9,126 nucleotides of DNA from an uncultured Clostridiaceae bacterium (GCA_949841235.1 CATKZA010000042.1:1-9126); one strand, 5' to 3'. Numbered from the stretch's first letter, positions 1 through 6,235 are shown. The notes: a model not told the origin generated them from the sequence alone. Numbers and translations are program-made.

Positions 1-1
1 G

Positions 2-1816
2 GTCTTCGGCGCCGCCAATGCTTATCTGGGATTGCGGGTGGGCATGACAGTGTCCGCTTCCATTCCTGCGGCAGTCATCTCCATGGGCGTCATCCGCTTC
101 CTTCTGCGGAGGGATTCCATTCTGGAGAACAACATGGTGCAGACCATAGGCTCTGCCGGCGAGTCTCTGGCTGCCGGTGCCATCTTCACCATCCCTGCAT
201 TATTTATGTGGGCTACAGAAAACGATGCCGTGCAGACCCCATCATTCTGGGAAATTGCCATTATCTGCCTCTGCGGCGGACTGCTGGGCGTACTCTTCAT
301 GATTCCCCTGCGGACGGCCCTGATCGTGGAGGAGCACGGCGTACTTCCTTTCCCGGAGGGAACCGCCTGCGCAGAGGTACTCCTTGCCGGAGAAGAAGGC
401 GGAGACAAGTCAAAAGTAGTATTTTCCGGCCTTGGCATTGCCGCCCTCTATAAATTCGTAGCGGACGGGCTCTGCCTGTTCCCCTCCGAAGTGACTTGGG
501 ACATCAAGCCATTGAAGACCGGGTTCGGCTTGGATGTGCTTCCCGCTCTGGCCGGCGTGGGCTACATCTGCGGCATCAATATCTCCTCCTATATGTTTGC
601 CGGCGGAGTATTGGGCTGGTTCGTGCTGATTCCGCTAATTTCCCTTTTTGGCATTGAAAATATCATCGCCCCCGCCACCGATGCAGTGAGCAAAATGGAT
701 CCCTCCACGATCTGGGGTTCCTATATCCGCTATATCGGTGCCGGGGCTGTGGCGGCGGGGGGAATCATCAGCCTGGTAAAGACCCTGCCCATGATTGTGA
801 AGACATTTATCAAGGCCATGAAGGGATTCGGCCATAAAAATGATTCCGAACTGCGTACCTCCAGAGATCTGCCCATGCCCATAGTGCTTATCGGCTCCCT
901 GGCAATCGCAGTGGTAATCTGGCTGATCCCGGCAATCCCCATCAGTCTGCTGGGCGCACTGATCATCATTGTATTCGGATTTTTCTTTGCCACCGTCTCC
1001 AGCCGCATGGTTGGATTAGTAGGCTCTTCCAACAACCCGGTATCCGGCATGGCAATCGCCACTCTCCTGATTGCCACAGCTCTGTTAAAAGCTACGGGGA
1101 ATACAGGATTCGTGGGCATGGCATCTGCCATCTGCATCGGCACAGTCATCTGCATCGTAGCCGCTATGGCAGGAGATACCTCCCAAGATTTAAAGACGGG
1201 ATATATCGTAGGAGCCACTCCCATGTACCAGCAGATTGGCGAACTAGTGGGAGCCCTTGTCTCCGCCCTGGCCATCGGCGGCGTGATGTATCTGCTCAAT
1301 TCTGCTTGGGGATTTGGCAAGGCACAGCTTCCGGCTCCCCAGGCTACCCTGATGAAACTGGTGGTGGAAGGCGTGATGGGCGGTACGCTTCCCTGGGGCC
1401 TGGTACTGTGCGGCGTAGGCATTGCCGTGGTGATAGAACTGTTGAAACTGCCCGTTCTTCCCGTCGCCATCGGACTGTACCTGCCCATCTACCTGTCTGC
1501 CCCCATCTTCTTAGGCGGCGTCCTGCGCTGGTTCTTTGAAGAGAAAAAGTCAGCAAAGAATGAAAAGCACAGGAAGGACATGATAGACCGGGGCGTTCTG
1601 TATAGTTCCGGCATGATTGCCGGAGAAGGCATCGTAGGCATCGCCCTTGCCATTCTGGCAGTCATTCCCATGGGAAAGGGCAAGACGCTTGCCAGCGTCA
1701 TCAGTCTGGGAACCCCTCTGGGAAACATTGTCGGTGCCCTATTCTTCATCTTGCTGCTGGGGAGCATGTACCTCTTCGCAGTAAAGAGAGGAAAGTCCAA
1801 GGAGGGCAATTACTAA
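2..1816 (+). CDS. OPT family oligopeptide transporter (5' end outside window)
   Basis: This is an integral membrane transporter of the oligopeptide transporter (OPT) superfamily, predicted to import small peptides (or, in some members, metal chelates) by proton-coupled symport. The frame is open to the left edge and the residues before the first possible start (VFGAANAYLGL) are typical OPT sequence, so the TTG at 32 is not the true start; about 604 residues are visible and only a short N-terminal piece is missing. Conserved blocks, numbered from the TTG codon, are NNMVQTIGSAGESLAAGAIF (33-52), PFPEGTACAEVL (106-117), SSRMVGLVGSSNNPVSGM (323-340) and AGDTSQDLKTGYIVGATP (380-397), the last being the OPT family hallmark. 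Many hydrophobic stretches alternate with short loops over the whole length. The next gene starts one base after the TAA, so the two are surely co-transcribed. The family call is very safe; the substrate is not shown by the sequence, though the nearby dipeptidase fits peptides. Confidence 0.95.
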   Translation, partial: VFGAANAYLGLRVGMTVSASIPAAVISMGVIRFLLRRDSILENNMVQTIGSAGESLAAGAIFTIPALFMWATENDAVQTPSFWEIAIICLCGGLLGVLFMIPLRTALIVEEHGVLPFPEGTACAEVLLAGEEGGDKSKVVFSGLGIAALYKFVADGLCLFPSEVTWDIKPLKTGFGLDVLPALAGVGYICGINISSYMFAGGVLGWFVLIPLISLFGIENIIAPATDAVSKMDPSTIWGSYIRYIGAGAVAAGGIISLVKTLPMIVKTFIKAMKGFGHKNDSELRTSRDLPMPIVLIGSLAIAVVIWLIPAIPISLLGALIIIVFGFFFATVSSRMVGLVGSSNNPVSGMAIATLLIATALLKATGNTGFVGMASAICIGTVICIVAAMAGDTSQDLKTGYIVGATPMYQQIGELVGALVSALAIGGVMYLLNSAWGFGKAQLPAPQATLMKLVVEGVMGGTLPWGLVLCGVGIAVVIELLKLPVLPVAIGLYLPIYLSAPIFLGGVLRWFFEEKKSAKNEKHRKDMIDRGVLYSSGMIAGEGIVGIALAILAVIPMGKGKTLASVISLGTPLGNIVGALFFILLLGSMYLFAVKRGKSKEGNY

Positions 1817-1817
1817 T

Positions 1818-2168
1818 ATGGCAAAGAAGAAAAAATTGCCCCCGAACTACATGGACACCATTTTCAATCCCGCCGACGGTCTACACTGGGAGCAGCGGAA
1901 GGACGGCATGATTGTGCTGGACATGGAAAATACCGGCATTTTTCATAAAATTGCCCAAAAATTCTTCCACAAGCCCAAGGTCAGCCACATTGCACTGGAT
2001 GCCTACGGCACGAAACTGTGGCTGGCACTGGATGGCAAGAGAACGGTATATCAGGTAGTACAGGTGATGGAACAAGCGTTTCCCCAGGAGACGGACCGGA
2101 TGCTGGACAGAACCGTAACTTTTATGCGTACCTTGCAGATGAATCATTTCATCACCGAAAAAATATAG
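1818..2168 (+). CDS. PqqD-like domain protein coupled to OPT transporter
   Basis: This is a 116-residue soluble protein resembling the PqqD family, whose known members are small winged-helix-like chaperones that bind peptide precursors for radical-SAM maturases. What can be seen is a lysine-rich start, a strand-like segment at 28-36 (KDGMIVLDM), and a C-terminal half LDAYGTKLWLALDGKRTV (60-77) followed by two helices. This matches the PqqD pattern of hydrophobic pairs, then D-G-x-x-T-V, then a helix and a final helix. An additional segment IFHKIAQKFFHKPK (41-54) sits between the strands. The start is set by AAGGAGGG at 1799-1806, inside the end of the transporter gene, 11 bases before the ATG. 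The gap to the transporter stop is one base, indicating translational coupling. No radical-SAM enzyme or precursor peptide lies in the window, so a role serving the transporter is possible but inferred. The fold family is fairly sure and the function is unknown. Confidence 0.8.
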   Translation: MAKKKKLPPNYMDTIFNPADGLHWEQRKDGMIVLDMENTGIFHKIAQKFFHKPKVSHIALDAYGTKLWLALDGKRTVYQVVQVMEQAFPQETDRMLDRTVTFMRTLQMNHFITEKI

Positions 2169-2187
2169 CCAAATAACAGCATTTATT

Positions 2188-2226
2188 TCCCGGTTTTCTT
2201 GTAATTCAGAAAACCGGGGTTTTATT
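2188..2226 (+). terminator. Intrinsic terminator after the OPT/PqqD-like pair
   Basis: A perfect 10-bp stem pairs CCCGGTTTTC (2189-2198) with GAAAACCGGG (2209-2218). It can be extended by one inner T-A pair and an outer T-G pair, and is followed by TTTTATT (2220-2226). It lies 20 bases after the PqqD-like stop codon. It also precedes pepD by only 28 bases, which leaves no room for a separate pepD promoter downstream of it. It may therefore be leaky, or pepD may be transcribed from a start overlapping it. Confidence 0.85.
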
Positions 2227-2254
2227 AAAAAAATTAATATTAGAAAGGATTAGT

Positions 2255-3709
2255 ATGGGTATTTTATCTAACTTAGAACCAAAATCAGTCTTTCAATTCT
2301 TTGAAGAGATCTGCCAGATTCCCCACGGTTCCGGCAACACAAAAGAAATCAGCGACTATTGCGCCAGCTTTGCAAAGGAGCGAGGATTGCGCTATATTCA
2401 GGATGAGTCAAACAACGTAATTATTTTCAAGCCGGGTACGGCGGGATATGAAAACAGCGCCCCCGTCATTTTGCAGGGGCATATGGACATGGTCTGCGAA
2501 AAGGAGACAGACTGCCCCATTGACATGGAAAAAGAGGGGCTGCAGCTGGAAGTGCAAGACGGCATCGTATCCGCAAAGGGGACCACTCTGGGAGGAGACG
2601 ATGGCATTGCGGTGGCATATTCCCTGGCACTTCTGGATGCCACAGACATTCCCCATCCCCCGCTGGAGGCAGTATTTACCGTAGATGAAGAAATCGGCAT
2701 GCTGGGGGCTTCCGCCCTGGACTGCTCCCCTCTTAAATCCCGCATCATGCTGAACCTGGATTCAGAGGATGAAGGCTATCTTCTGGTGGGGTGTGCCGGA
2801 GGCATCTCTATCAAGGGAAAGATCCCCCTGACCAGATTCTCCGCCAGCGGCAAAAAGGCAACCCTGCGCATTGCGGGACTTCGTGGCGGCCACTCCGGAA
2901 TCGAGATTGACAAGGGCAGGGCCAATGCATGCAAACTTCTGGGAAGGACGCTCTATACATTGCATCAGGACTTCTCCTTCCTCCTCTGCTCCCTGCAGGG
3001 CGGATTGAAGGACAATGCCATCCCTAGGAATGCCACTGCCACCCTTCTCCTTGACGGCGACATCGAGGAACGCCGCCTTCTTGAAAAAATAGCAGAAATA
3101 CAGCAAAACTATCAAAAAGAATACTGCCAGACAGATCCATCTGTGACATGTACTCTCACCATTTCCGAGACAGATACCGTAAGCGCTATGACCCCTGACA
3201 CCGGCAGGAATGTCATCGCCGCACTGGTGAATCTCCCCAACGGCATCCAGCGCATGAGCTACGATATCGAGGGTCTGGTACAGACCTCCCTCAATCTGGG
3301 AATCATGGATACATCAGAAGAAGCCTTCCTTTGCTCCTGCTCTGTCAGAAGCAGCATGGAAAGCGAGAAGAAAGCCCTGGTGGAACAGCTCCGGTGCCTG
3401 ATAGAAAGTTTGGGAGGCACCATCAAAAGTTCCGGGGAATATCCCGCTTGGGAATACCGTCAGGAATCCCCCCTCCGGGATCTGATGGTGACTGTATTTG
3501 AAGAACAGTATGGAAGAAAGCCGATCATTCAGACGATACACGCCGGCGTGGAATGCGGGCTCTTTGCAAGCGGCCTTCCCGGATTGGACTGCGTGTCCTT
3601 CGGTCCCGACATGAACGACATTCACACCCCAAAGGAAGCACTGGATGCAGGCAGCGTACTGCGCACCTGGAATTACACCTTGGAAATCCTAAAAAGGCTG
3701 AAAGATTAA
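2255..3709 (+). CDS. pepD: Aminoacyl-histidine dipeptidase (peptidase family M20C)
   Basis: This is a cytosolic dinuclear-zinc dipeptidase of the PepD (carnosinase-like, M20C) family, which cleaves Xaa-His and a wide range of other dipeptides. Its 484 residues match the usual length of about 485. The metal and catalytic set is visible: H76 and D78 in GHMDMV, D115 in LGGDDG as probable bridging ligand, E145 and E146 in VDEEIGMLGA as catalytic base and ligand, D169 in LNLDSEDEG, and H457 in DIHTPKE. The lid/dimerisation domain begins around 190 and includes the GGHSGIEI motif (211-218). The start is fixed by AGAAAGGA at 2242-2249, five bases before the ATG. Being downstream of a peptide transporter, it plausibly finishes the breakdown of imported peptides, although a strong terminator stands between them and no promoter could be placed in the remaining 28 bases. 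No frameshift or missing key residue is seen. The family assignment is very secure. Confidence 0.95.
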   Translation: MGILSNLEPKSVFQFFEEICQIPHGSGNTKEISDYCASFAKERGLRYIQDESNNVIIFKPGTAGYENSAPVILQGHMDMVCEKETDCPIDMEKEGLQLEVQDGIVSAKGTTLGGDDGIAVAYSLALLDATDIPHPPLEAVFTVDEEIGMLGASALDCSPLKSRIMLNLDSEDEGYLLVGCAGGISIKGKIPLTRFSASGKKATLRIAGLRGGHSGIEIDKGRANACKLLGRTLYTLHQDFSFLLCSLQGGLKDNAIPRNATATLLLDGDIEERRLLEKIAEIQQNYQKEYCQTDPSVTCTLTISETDTVSAMTPDTGRNVIAALVNLPNGIQRMSYDIEGLVQTSLNLGIMDTSEEAFLCSCSVRSSMESEKKALVEQLRCLIESLGGTIKSSGEYPAWEYRQESPLRDLMVTVFEEQYGRKPIIQTIHAGVECGLFASGLPGLDCVSFGPDMNDIHTPKEALDAGSVLRTWNYTLEILKRLKD

Positions 3710-3714
3710 AAATT

Positions 3715-3747
3715 AAGGTGCTGTCATTTTCTGACAGCACCTTTTTT
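3715..3747 (+). terminator. Strong terminator after pepD, possibly bidirectional
   Basis: A perfect 12-bp stem pairs AAGGTGCTGTCA (3715-3726) with TGACAGCACCTT (3732-3743) around a 5-base loop (TTTTC), followed by a run of six T (3742-3747). It begins six bases after the pepD stop. Read on the other strand, the stem is followed by AATTTTTAATC, so it may also end transcription of the convergent HD-GYP gene, whose stop codon lies about 60 bases away. No other terminator for that gene is seen between 3748 and 3806. Confidence 0.92.
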
Positions 3748-3806
3748 CCATTATTAATATCAAAAACCTCCGTTCTAAGGCATCGGCTTTATCTTTCCAT
3801 CCATTA

Positions 3807-4907
3807 CTACTGCATTTCCTTATCATCGGCAAAGGAAACTCCCTCAGCCATCACGAACAGCTCCTGCTTCGCCAGATCAAAGCAATCCAGAATCTTAGGG
3901 GAAAATACGCCGCACTCCCCCTCGTGTATCATACGGCATGCCTCTTCCACCGCATAGGGTGCCTTGTATACCCGCTTGCTAACCAAGGCATCATACACAT
4001 CTACAATAGATACCACCTGCGCCCAGATTGGAATGTCTTCTCCCGCCAATTTGTCCGGATAGCCGTTCCCATCATATCTCTCATGATGATGTCGGCAGAT
4101 GTCATAGCAGTATCTATAGAATTCGCTGTCCTCCTGCTTAAAGTTCTCCAACATTTCGCAGCCATATATCGTATGTTTCTTCATCTCTTGAAACTCGCTA
4201 TCTGTTAATTTTCCAGGTTTCAGCAGGATGTTATCGGGAATGGCAATTTTCCCCAAATCATGCAGGGAGGACGCATTCACTATCAATTCTACCTGATCCT
4301 GGGTCAGCTGATATTCCGGGTAGAATTTCATTACATATGTAAGAATAATCTTCGTAAAATTCTTCACCCTCTTGATATGCTCCCCGGACTCCAAACTGCG
4401 AAATTCCACCACGGAACTCAGGGCATTCACCAGAAAATCATTGTTTTGCTGGAGCTTCCTCTGGCTCTCTACCAGCTGCCTCGTCCTCTTCTCTAACTTC
4501 TGCTCGATATAACGCCTATGCTCATACAATTCCATGATATTCATGGCGCGGCGCATGACAACCTTAGGCTCAAAGGGCTTATAGATAATATCTGACGCAC
4601 CGTATTCATAAGCCTTCACATCACTCTCCACCGTTGCCTCCCCGGTAATCATGATCACGGGAATCAGATCCATGTATCCCTTTTCCGCCATCCACTCCAT
4701 CACTTCCAGCCCAGTCTTTTCCGGCATGAGAAGATCTAAGAACAGCACGGCGATATGCTCTTTATTTTCCTCTATCATGTCTATAGTCTCCTGGCCGTCA
4801 GCCGCCTCCAGAATCTCAAACTGCTCCTCAAAAATAAATTTAAGCATATCCCGATTAATCTCTGCGTCATCCGCAATCAGTATCGTCTTTGCCAACAAAT
4901 CTTCCAT
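3807..4907 (-). CDS. Response regulator with HD-GYP output (cyclic-di-GMP phosphodiesterase)
   Basis: This is a cytosolic two-component response regulator predicted to hydrolyse cyclic di-GMP when phosphorylated. In the 369-residue numbering from the upstream ATG at 4916, the receiver spans about 10-130 with acidic pair D16/D17, phosphoacceptor D61 (FLDLLMP), T91 and K113 (KPF). A coiled linker spans about 130-160 and the HD-GYP domain about 160-360. The latter has H180 (SGEHIKRV), H219-D220 (LHDLGKIAIPD), H248, HHE at 277-279, the GYP motif at 285-287 (YDGNGYP) and D306 (SIVDVYDAL). All hallmark residues are present, so activity is expected. The preferred start is the fourth codon, at 4907, because AGAGGA (4917-4922) touches the ATG at 4916 with no spacer but lies 9 bases from the one at 4907. 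The Hpt gene lies about 95 bases upstream on the same strand and is the likely phosphodonor partner. The stop is TAG. Confidence 0.93.
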   Translation of the reverse strand: MEDLLAKTILIADDAEINRDMLKFIFEEQFEILEAADGQETIDMIEENKEHIAVLFLDLLMPEKTGLEVMEWMAEKGYMDLIPVIMITGEATVESDVKAYEYGASDIIYKPFEPKVVMRRAMNIMELYEHRRYIEQKLEKRTRQLVESQRKLQQNNDFLVNALSSVVEFRSLESGEHIKRVKNFTKIILTYVMKFYPEYQLTQDQVELIVNASSLHDLGKIAIPDNILLKPGKLTDSEFQEMKKHTIYGCEMLENFKQEDSEFYRYCYDICRHHHERYDGNGYPDKLAGEDIPIWAQVVSIVDVYDALVSKRVYKAPYAVEEACRMIHEGECGVFSPKILDCFDLAKQELFVMAEGVSFADDKEMQ

Positions 4908-4916
4908 ATCTTTCAT

Positions 4917-4922
4917 TCCTCT
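4917..4922 (-). promoter_or_regulatory. Ribosome binding site that decides the HD-GYP start
   Basis: AGAGGA on the minus strand directly abuts the ATG at 4914-4916 and stands 9 bases before the in-frame ATG at 4905-4907. Normal spacing supports the second ATG, which shortens the protein by three residues. Both options keep the whole receiver domain. Confidence 0.65.
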
Positions 4923-5001
4923 CGATAATCATTTTAGGCATATCTTCCATGCCCAACCGCCTTCCGTGCCGAAATGCACGCACTTTTCATCATTTGCCAA
5001 A

Positions 5002-5367
5002 CTACTGCGCCGCATCTGATTCCTGCATGGCCTTGATGGCCTGCACCGTCTTTTCATAGTCCTCTCTCACCTGTCTCTCCAGTTCTGAGGTATCCTGATT
5101 CTTCCCGCCACGCAATGCCTCTGTGAGAGCAGTGCTGGACTCGCTCAGCGTTACAAATCCCAAGTTCTGGCACACGCCCTTAATGCTGTGCGCGGCGCGG
5201 AAAGCAGTCTCGTAATCCCCCTGCGCCATTGACTCCTGCAAGGTATCATAACTGGCATCATCTAAAAATTTCACAGCAAACTTGAGAACCCTCTTGTCAT
5301 CCAGCAAACGCTTGATGACCTCCTCGTAGCCGCCTCCCATCATATCATAGCATTCTTTTACCGTCAT
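5002..5367 (-). CDS. Stand-alone Hpt (histidine phosphotransfer) protein
   Basis: This 121-residue soluble helical protein is a single Hpt domain, an intermediate that shuttles phosphate between receiver domains in a phosphorelay. The phosphorylatable histidine is H60 in AAHSIKGVCQNLGF (58-71), matching the Hpt pattern A-H-x-L/I-K-G-x-x-x-x-x-G. Helices before it (14-50, with GDYETAFRAAH leading into the active helix) and after it (72-117) complete the four-helix bundle. There is no kinase, receiver or membrane segment. The start is supported by AGGAG (minus strand, 5376-5380) with an 8-base spacer and by a promoter 41 bases upstream. It is the first gene of an apparent operon with the REC-HD-GYP regulator downstream, suggesting that it hands phosphate to that receiver. 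The kinase that charges it is not in the operon; the hybrid kinase at the right edge is one candidate but has its own Hpt. The Hpt family call is confident and the partners are inferred. Confidence 0.9.
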   Translation of the reverse strand: MTVKECYDMMGGGYEEVIKRLLDDKRVLKFAVKFLDDASYDTLQESMAQGDYETAFRAAHSIKGVCQNLGFVTLSESSTALTEALRGGKNQDTSELERQVREDYEKTVQAIKAMQESDAAQ

Positions 5368-5407
5368 CCTAATCTCTCCTTTTTATGCCAAATTTTATCT
5401 ATGAAAA

Positions 5408-5436
5408 ATTATACTATCTCACCCGAAAAAATGCAA
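5408..5436 (-). promoter_or_regulatory. Probable sigma-A promoter of the Hpt/HD-GYP operon
   Basis: On the minus strand TTGCAT (5431-5436) is followed after exactly 17 bases by a perfect TATAAT (5408-5413). This places transcription start near 5401 and gives a leader of about 34 bases that carries the ribosome binding site. The -10 box is consensus; the -35 box is weak (TTG only), so an activator may be involved. Confidence 0.7.
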
Positions 5437-5453
5437 CAACAAAAGACTTGCAT
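5431..5453. promoter_or_regulatory. Inverted repeat between divergent genes, possible operator
   Basis: ATGCAA (5431-5436) and TTGCAT (5448-5453) form a perfect 6-bp dyad separated by 11 bases, a spacing of 17 between equivalent positions. The left arm coincides with the -35 box of the Hpt operon. The right arm could be a -35 box for the divergent ferritin-like gene, although only a weak CACAAT at 5473-5478 (19-base spacer) follows it. A regulator binding here could control both genes. The arms are short, so chance is a real possibility. Confidence 0.3.
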
Positions 5454-5555
5454 AGTTTTCTTCTCAACTGCACACAATACTACACAACGAAGCTAACATG
5501 CCGCTTCCAGCGGCACACCCTGCGCAAATCAAACCAGAAATGAGGATAATATTAT

Positions 5556-5987
5556 ATGAATAAGCAGACAAGGGAATTACTACAAGAATGCAGTTCCGGC
5601 TGCAAAATGGCAATCAGAAGCATTGACCAGGTAACAGAATATGCCAGAGAAGAAAGCCTGGAATTAATCTTGAACCGCTATCACAAGGAGCATGAAAACC
5701 TGCAAGAAGAAATCATCCGCCTTCTGGCAGACGATGGAATCACCCCGGATGAACCCGGCACGATGGCAACCGCTATGGCATGGACAAATATTGAATTGAA
5801 GATGCTGATGGAAGCCGACAGCCACCAAATCGCCAAAGTGATGATGGACGGGTGCAATATGGGCATCCAGTCCGTCAGCGAATACAAAAACAAATCCACG
5901 GAAGCTGCCGATGAAAGCATTTCCATTGCAAACAGGCTGATCAGTATCGAAGAGCGATTTATGGAAGAATTGCGAGGATATATGTAG
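5556..5987 (+). CDS. Ferritin-like four-helix protein (DUF2383-type)
   Basis: This 143-residue soluble, almost entirely helical protein is similar in style to DUF2383 / ferritin-like small proteins of clostridia. Four amphipathic helices can be drawn: about 3-32, 33-60, 71-113 (after a GITPDEPG turn at 61-68) and 115-141. Notable residues are C12 and C16 in ECSSGCKMAI, the RYHKEHENL stretch (41-49) with acidic and histidine residues of a kind that could bind metal, and the segment MMDGCNMGIQSVSEYKNK (96-113) with C100. The ribosome binding site GAGGA (5542-5546) is 9 bases before the ATG. The gene is divergent from the Hpt/HD-GYP operon and convergent with tRNA-Pro, so it is its own transcription unit, ended by the hairpins at 6003-6022 and 6062-6116. 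No signal peptide or membrane segment is present. The fold is a good guess. The function is unknown: metal binding, stress and sporulation roles are known for relatives but nothing here decides between them. Confidence 0.7.
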   Translation: MNKQTRELLQECSSGCKMAIRSIDQVTEYAREESLELILNRYHKEHENLQEEIIRLLADDGITPDEPGTMATAMAWTNIELKMLMEADSHQIAKVMMDGCNMGIQSVSEYKNKSTEAADESISIANRLISIEERFMEELRGYM

Positions 5988-6002
5988 GCATTCATCGTTC
6001 CT

Positions 6003-6022
6003 ATGCCATATTGAGATGGCAT
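6003..6022 (+). other. Small hairpin after the ferritin-like gene
   Basis: ATGCCAT (6003-6009) and ATGGCAT (6016-6022) form a perfect 7-bp stem with a 6-base loop, 16 bases after the stop codon. Only two T follow it, so it is a poor terminator by itself. It could protect the 3' end of the transcript or act together with the larger hairpin 40 bases downstream. Confidence 0.4.
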
Positions 6023-6061
6023 TTAGAAACATATGCGACACGAGATGCGATATAGAAAACG

Positions 6062-6116
6062 AAAAGGGGCTGTCGCACTAGCAGACTAAAAATTGACTAG
6101 TACGATAGTCCCTTTT
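6062..6116. terminator. Long bidirectional terminator between ferritin-like gene and tRNA-Pro
   Basis: The arms 6062-6081 (AAAAGGGGCTGTCGCACTAG) and 6097-6116 (CTAGTACGATAGTCCCTTTT) pair over 20 positions with two G-U wobbles (plus-strand RNA) and one C-A mismatch, around a 15-base loop. The A-rich and T-rich ends give a T run on either strand: CCCTTTT on plus and CCCCTTTTCGTTTT on minus. It therefore fits as terminator for the gene ending at 5987 and for the tRNA ending at 6121, only 4 bases away. The two arms are not exact copies, and their length is unusual for a simple terminator. Confidence 0.8.
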
Positions 6117-6120
6117 GCCA

Positions 6121-6194
6121 TCGGGGTAACAAGATTCGAACTTGCGGCCTCTTCGTCCCGAACGAAGCGCTCTACCAAACTGAGCCATACCCCG
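6121..6194 (-). tRNA. tRNA-Pro (anticodon CGG)
   Basis: The minus strand folds into a complete 74-base cloverleaf. The acceptor is CGGGGTA with TACCCCG and discriminator A. The D stem is GCTC/GAGC around AGTTTGGTA. The anticodon stem is CTTCG/CGAAG with loop TTCGGGA, giving anticodon CGG for the proline codon CCG. The variable loop is AGGCC, and the T stem is GCAAG/CTTGT around TTCGAAT. The only non-Watson-Crick stem pair seen is a G-T in the T arm. CCA is not encoded, as the next minus-strand bases are TGG, so it must be added by a nucleotidyltransferase. A strong promoter lies directly upstream and a terminator 4 bases downstream, so this is a single-gene transcription unit. Confidence 0.96.
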
Positions 6195-6206
6195 GACGCA
6201 ATATCT

Positions 6207-6235
6207 ATTGTATATCGAATGCTAAAAAATTTCAA
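6207..6235 (-). promoter_or_regulatory. Promoter of tRNA-Pro
   Basis: On the minus strand TTGAAA (6230-6235) and TACAAT (6207-6212) are separated by 17 bases; each box matches the sigma-A consensus at five of six positions. The -10 box ends 12 bases before the first tRNA base, leaving a very short 5' leader. An AT-rich stretch including TTTTTT fills the spacer. Confidence 0.85.

Noticed and set aside
32..34. TTG as start codon of the OPT transporter
   Set aside because: The frame is open to the window edge and the preceding residues VFGAANAYLG are conserved OPT sequence, so the gene starts outside the window.
730..1488. Long open frame of 252 codons on the minus strand
   Set aside because: It lies wholly antisense to the OPT gene, whose conserved motifs leave no doubt. 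Its product is low-complexity (rich in P, T, M, A), as expected of a shadow frame, and no ribosome binding site was seen.
4917..5001. Possible small gene or terminator between Hpt and HD-GYP genes
   Set aside because: Only 4-5 bp stems were found, with no T run and no frame with a ribosome binding site; it is most simply an intra-operon spacer.
5448..5478. Promoter for the ferritin-like gene (TTGCAT and CACAAT)
   Set aside because: The spacer is 19 bases and both boxes match poorly, so I do not list it as a promoter; only the dyad containing TTGCAT is mentioned.
6035..6052. Short direct repeat ATGCGA occurring twice
   Set aside because: Two six-base copies in a short intergenic stretch are within chance expectation; there is no array, so this is not a CRISPR or iteron set.
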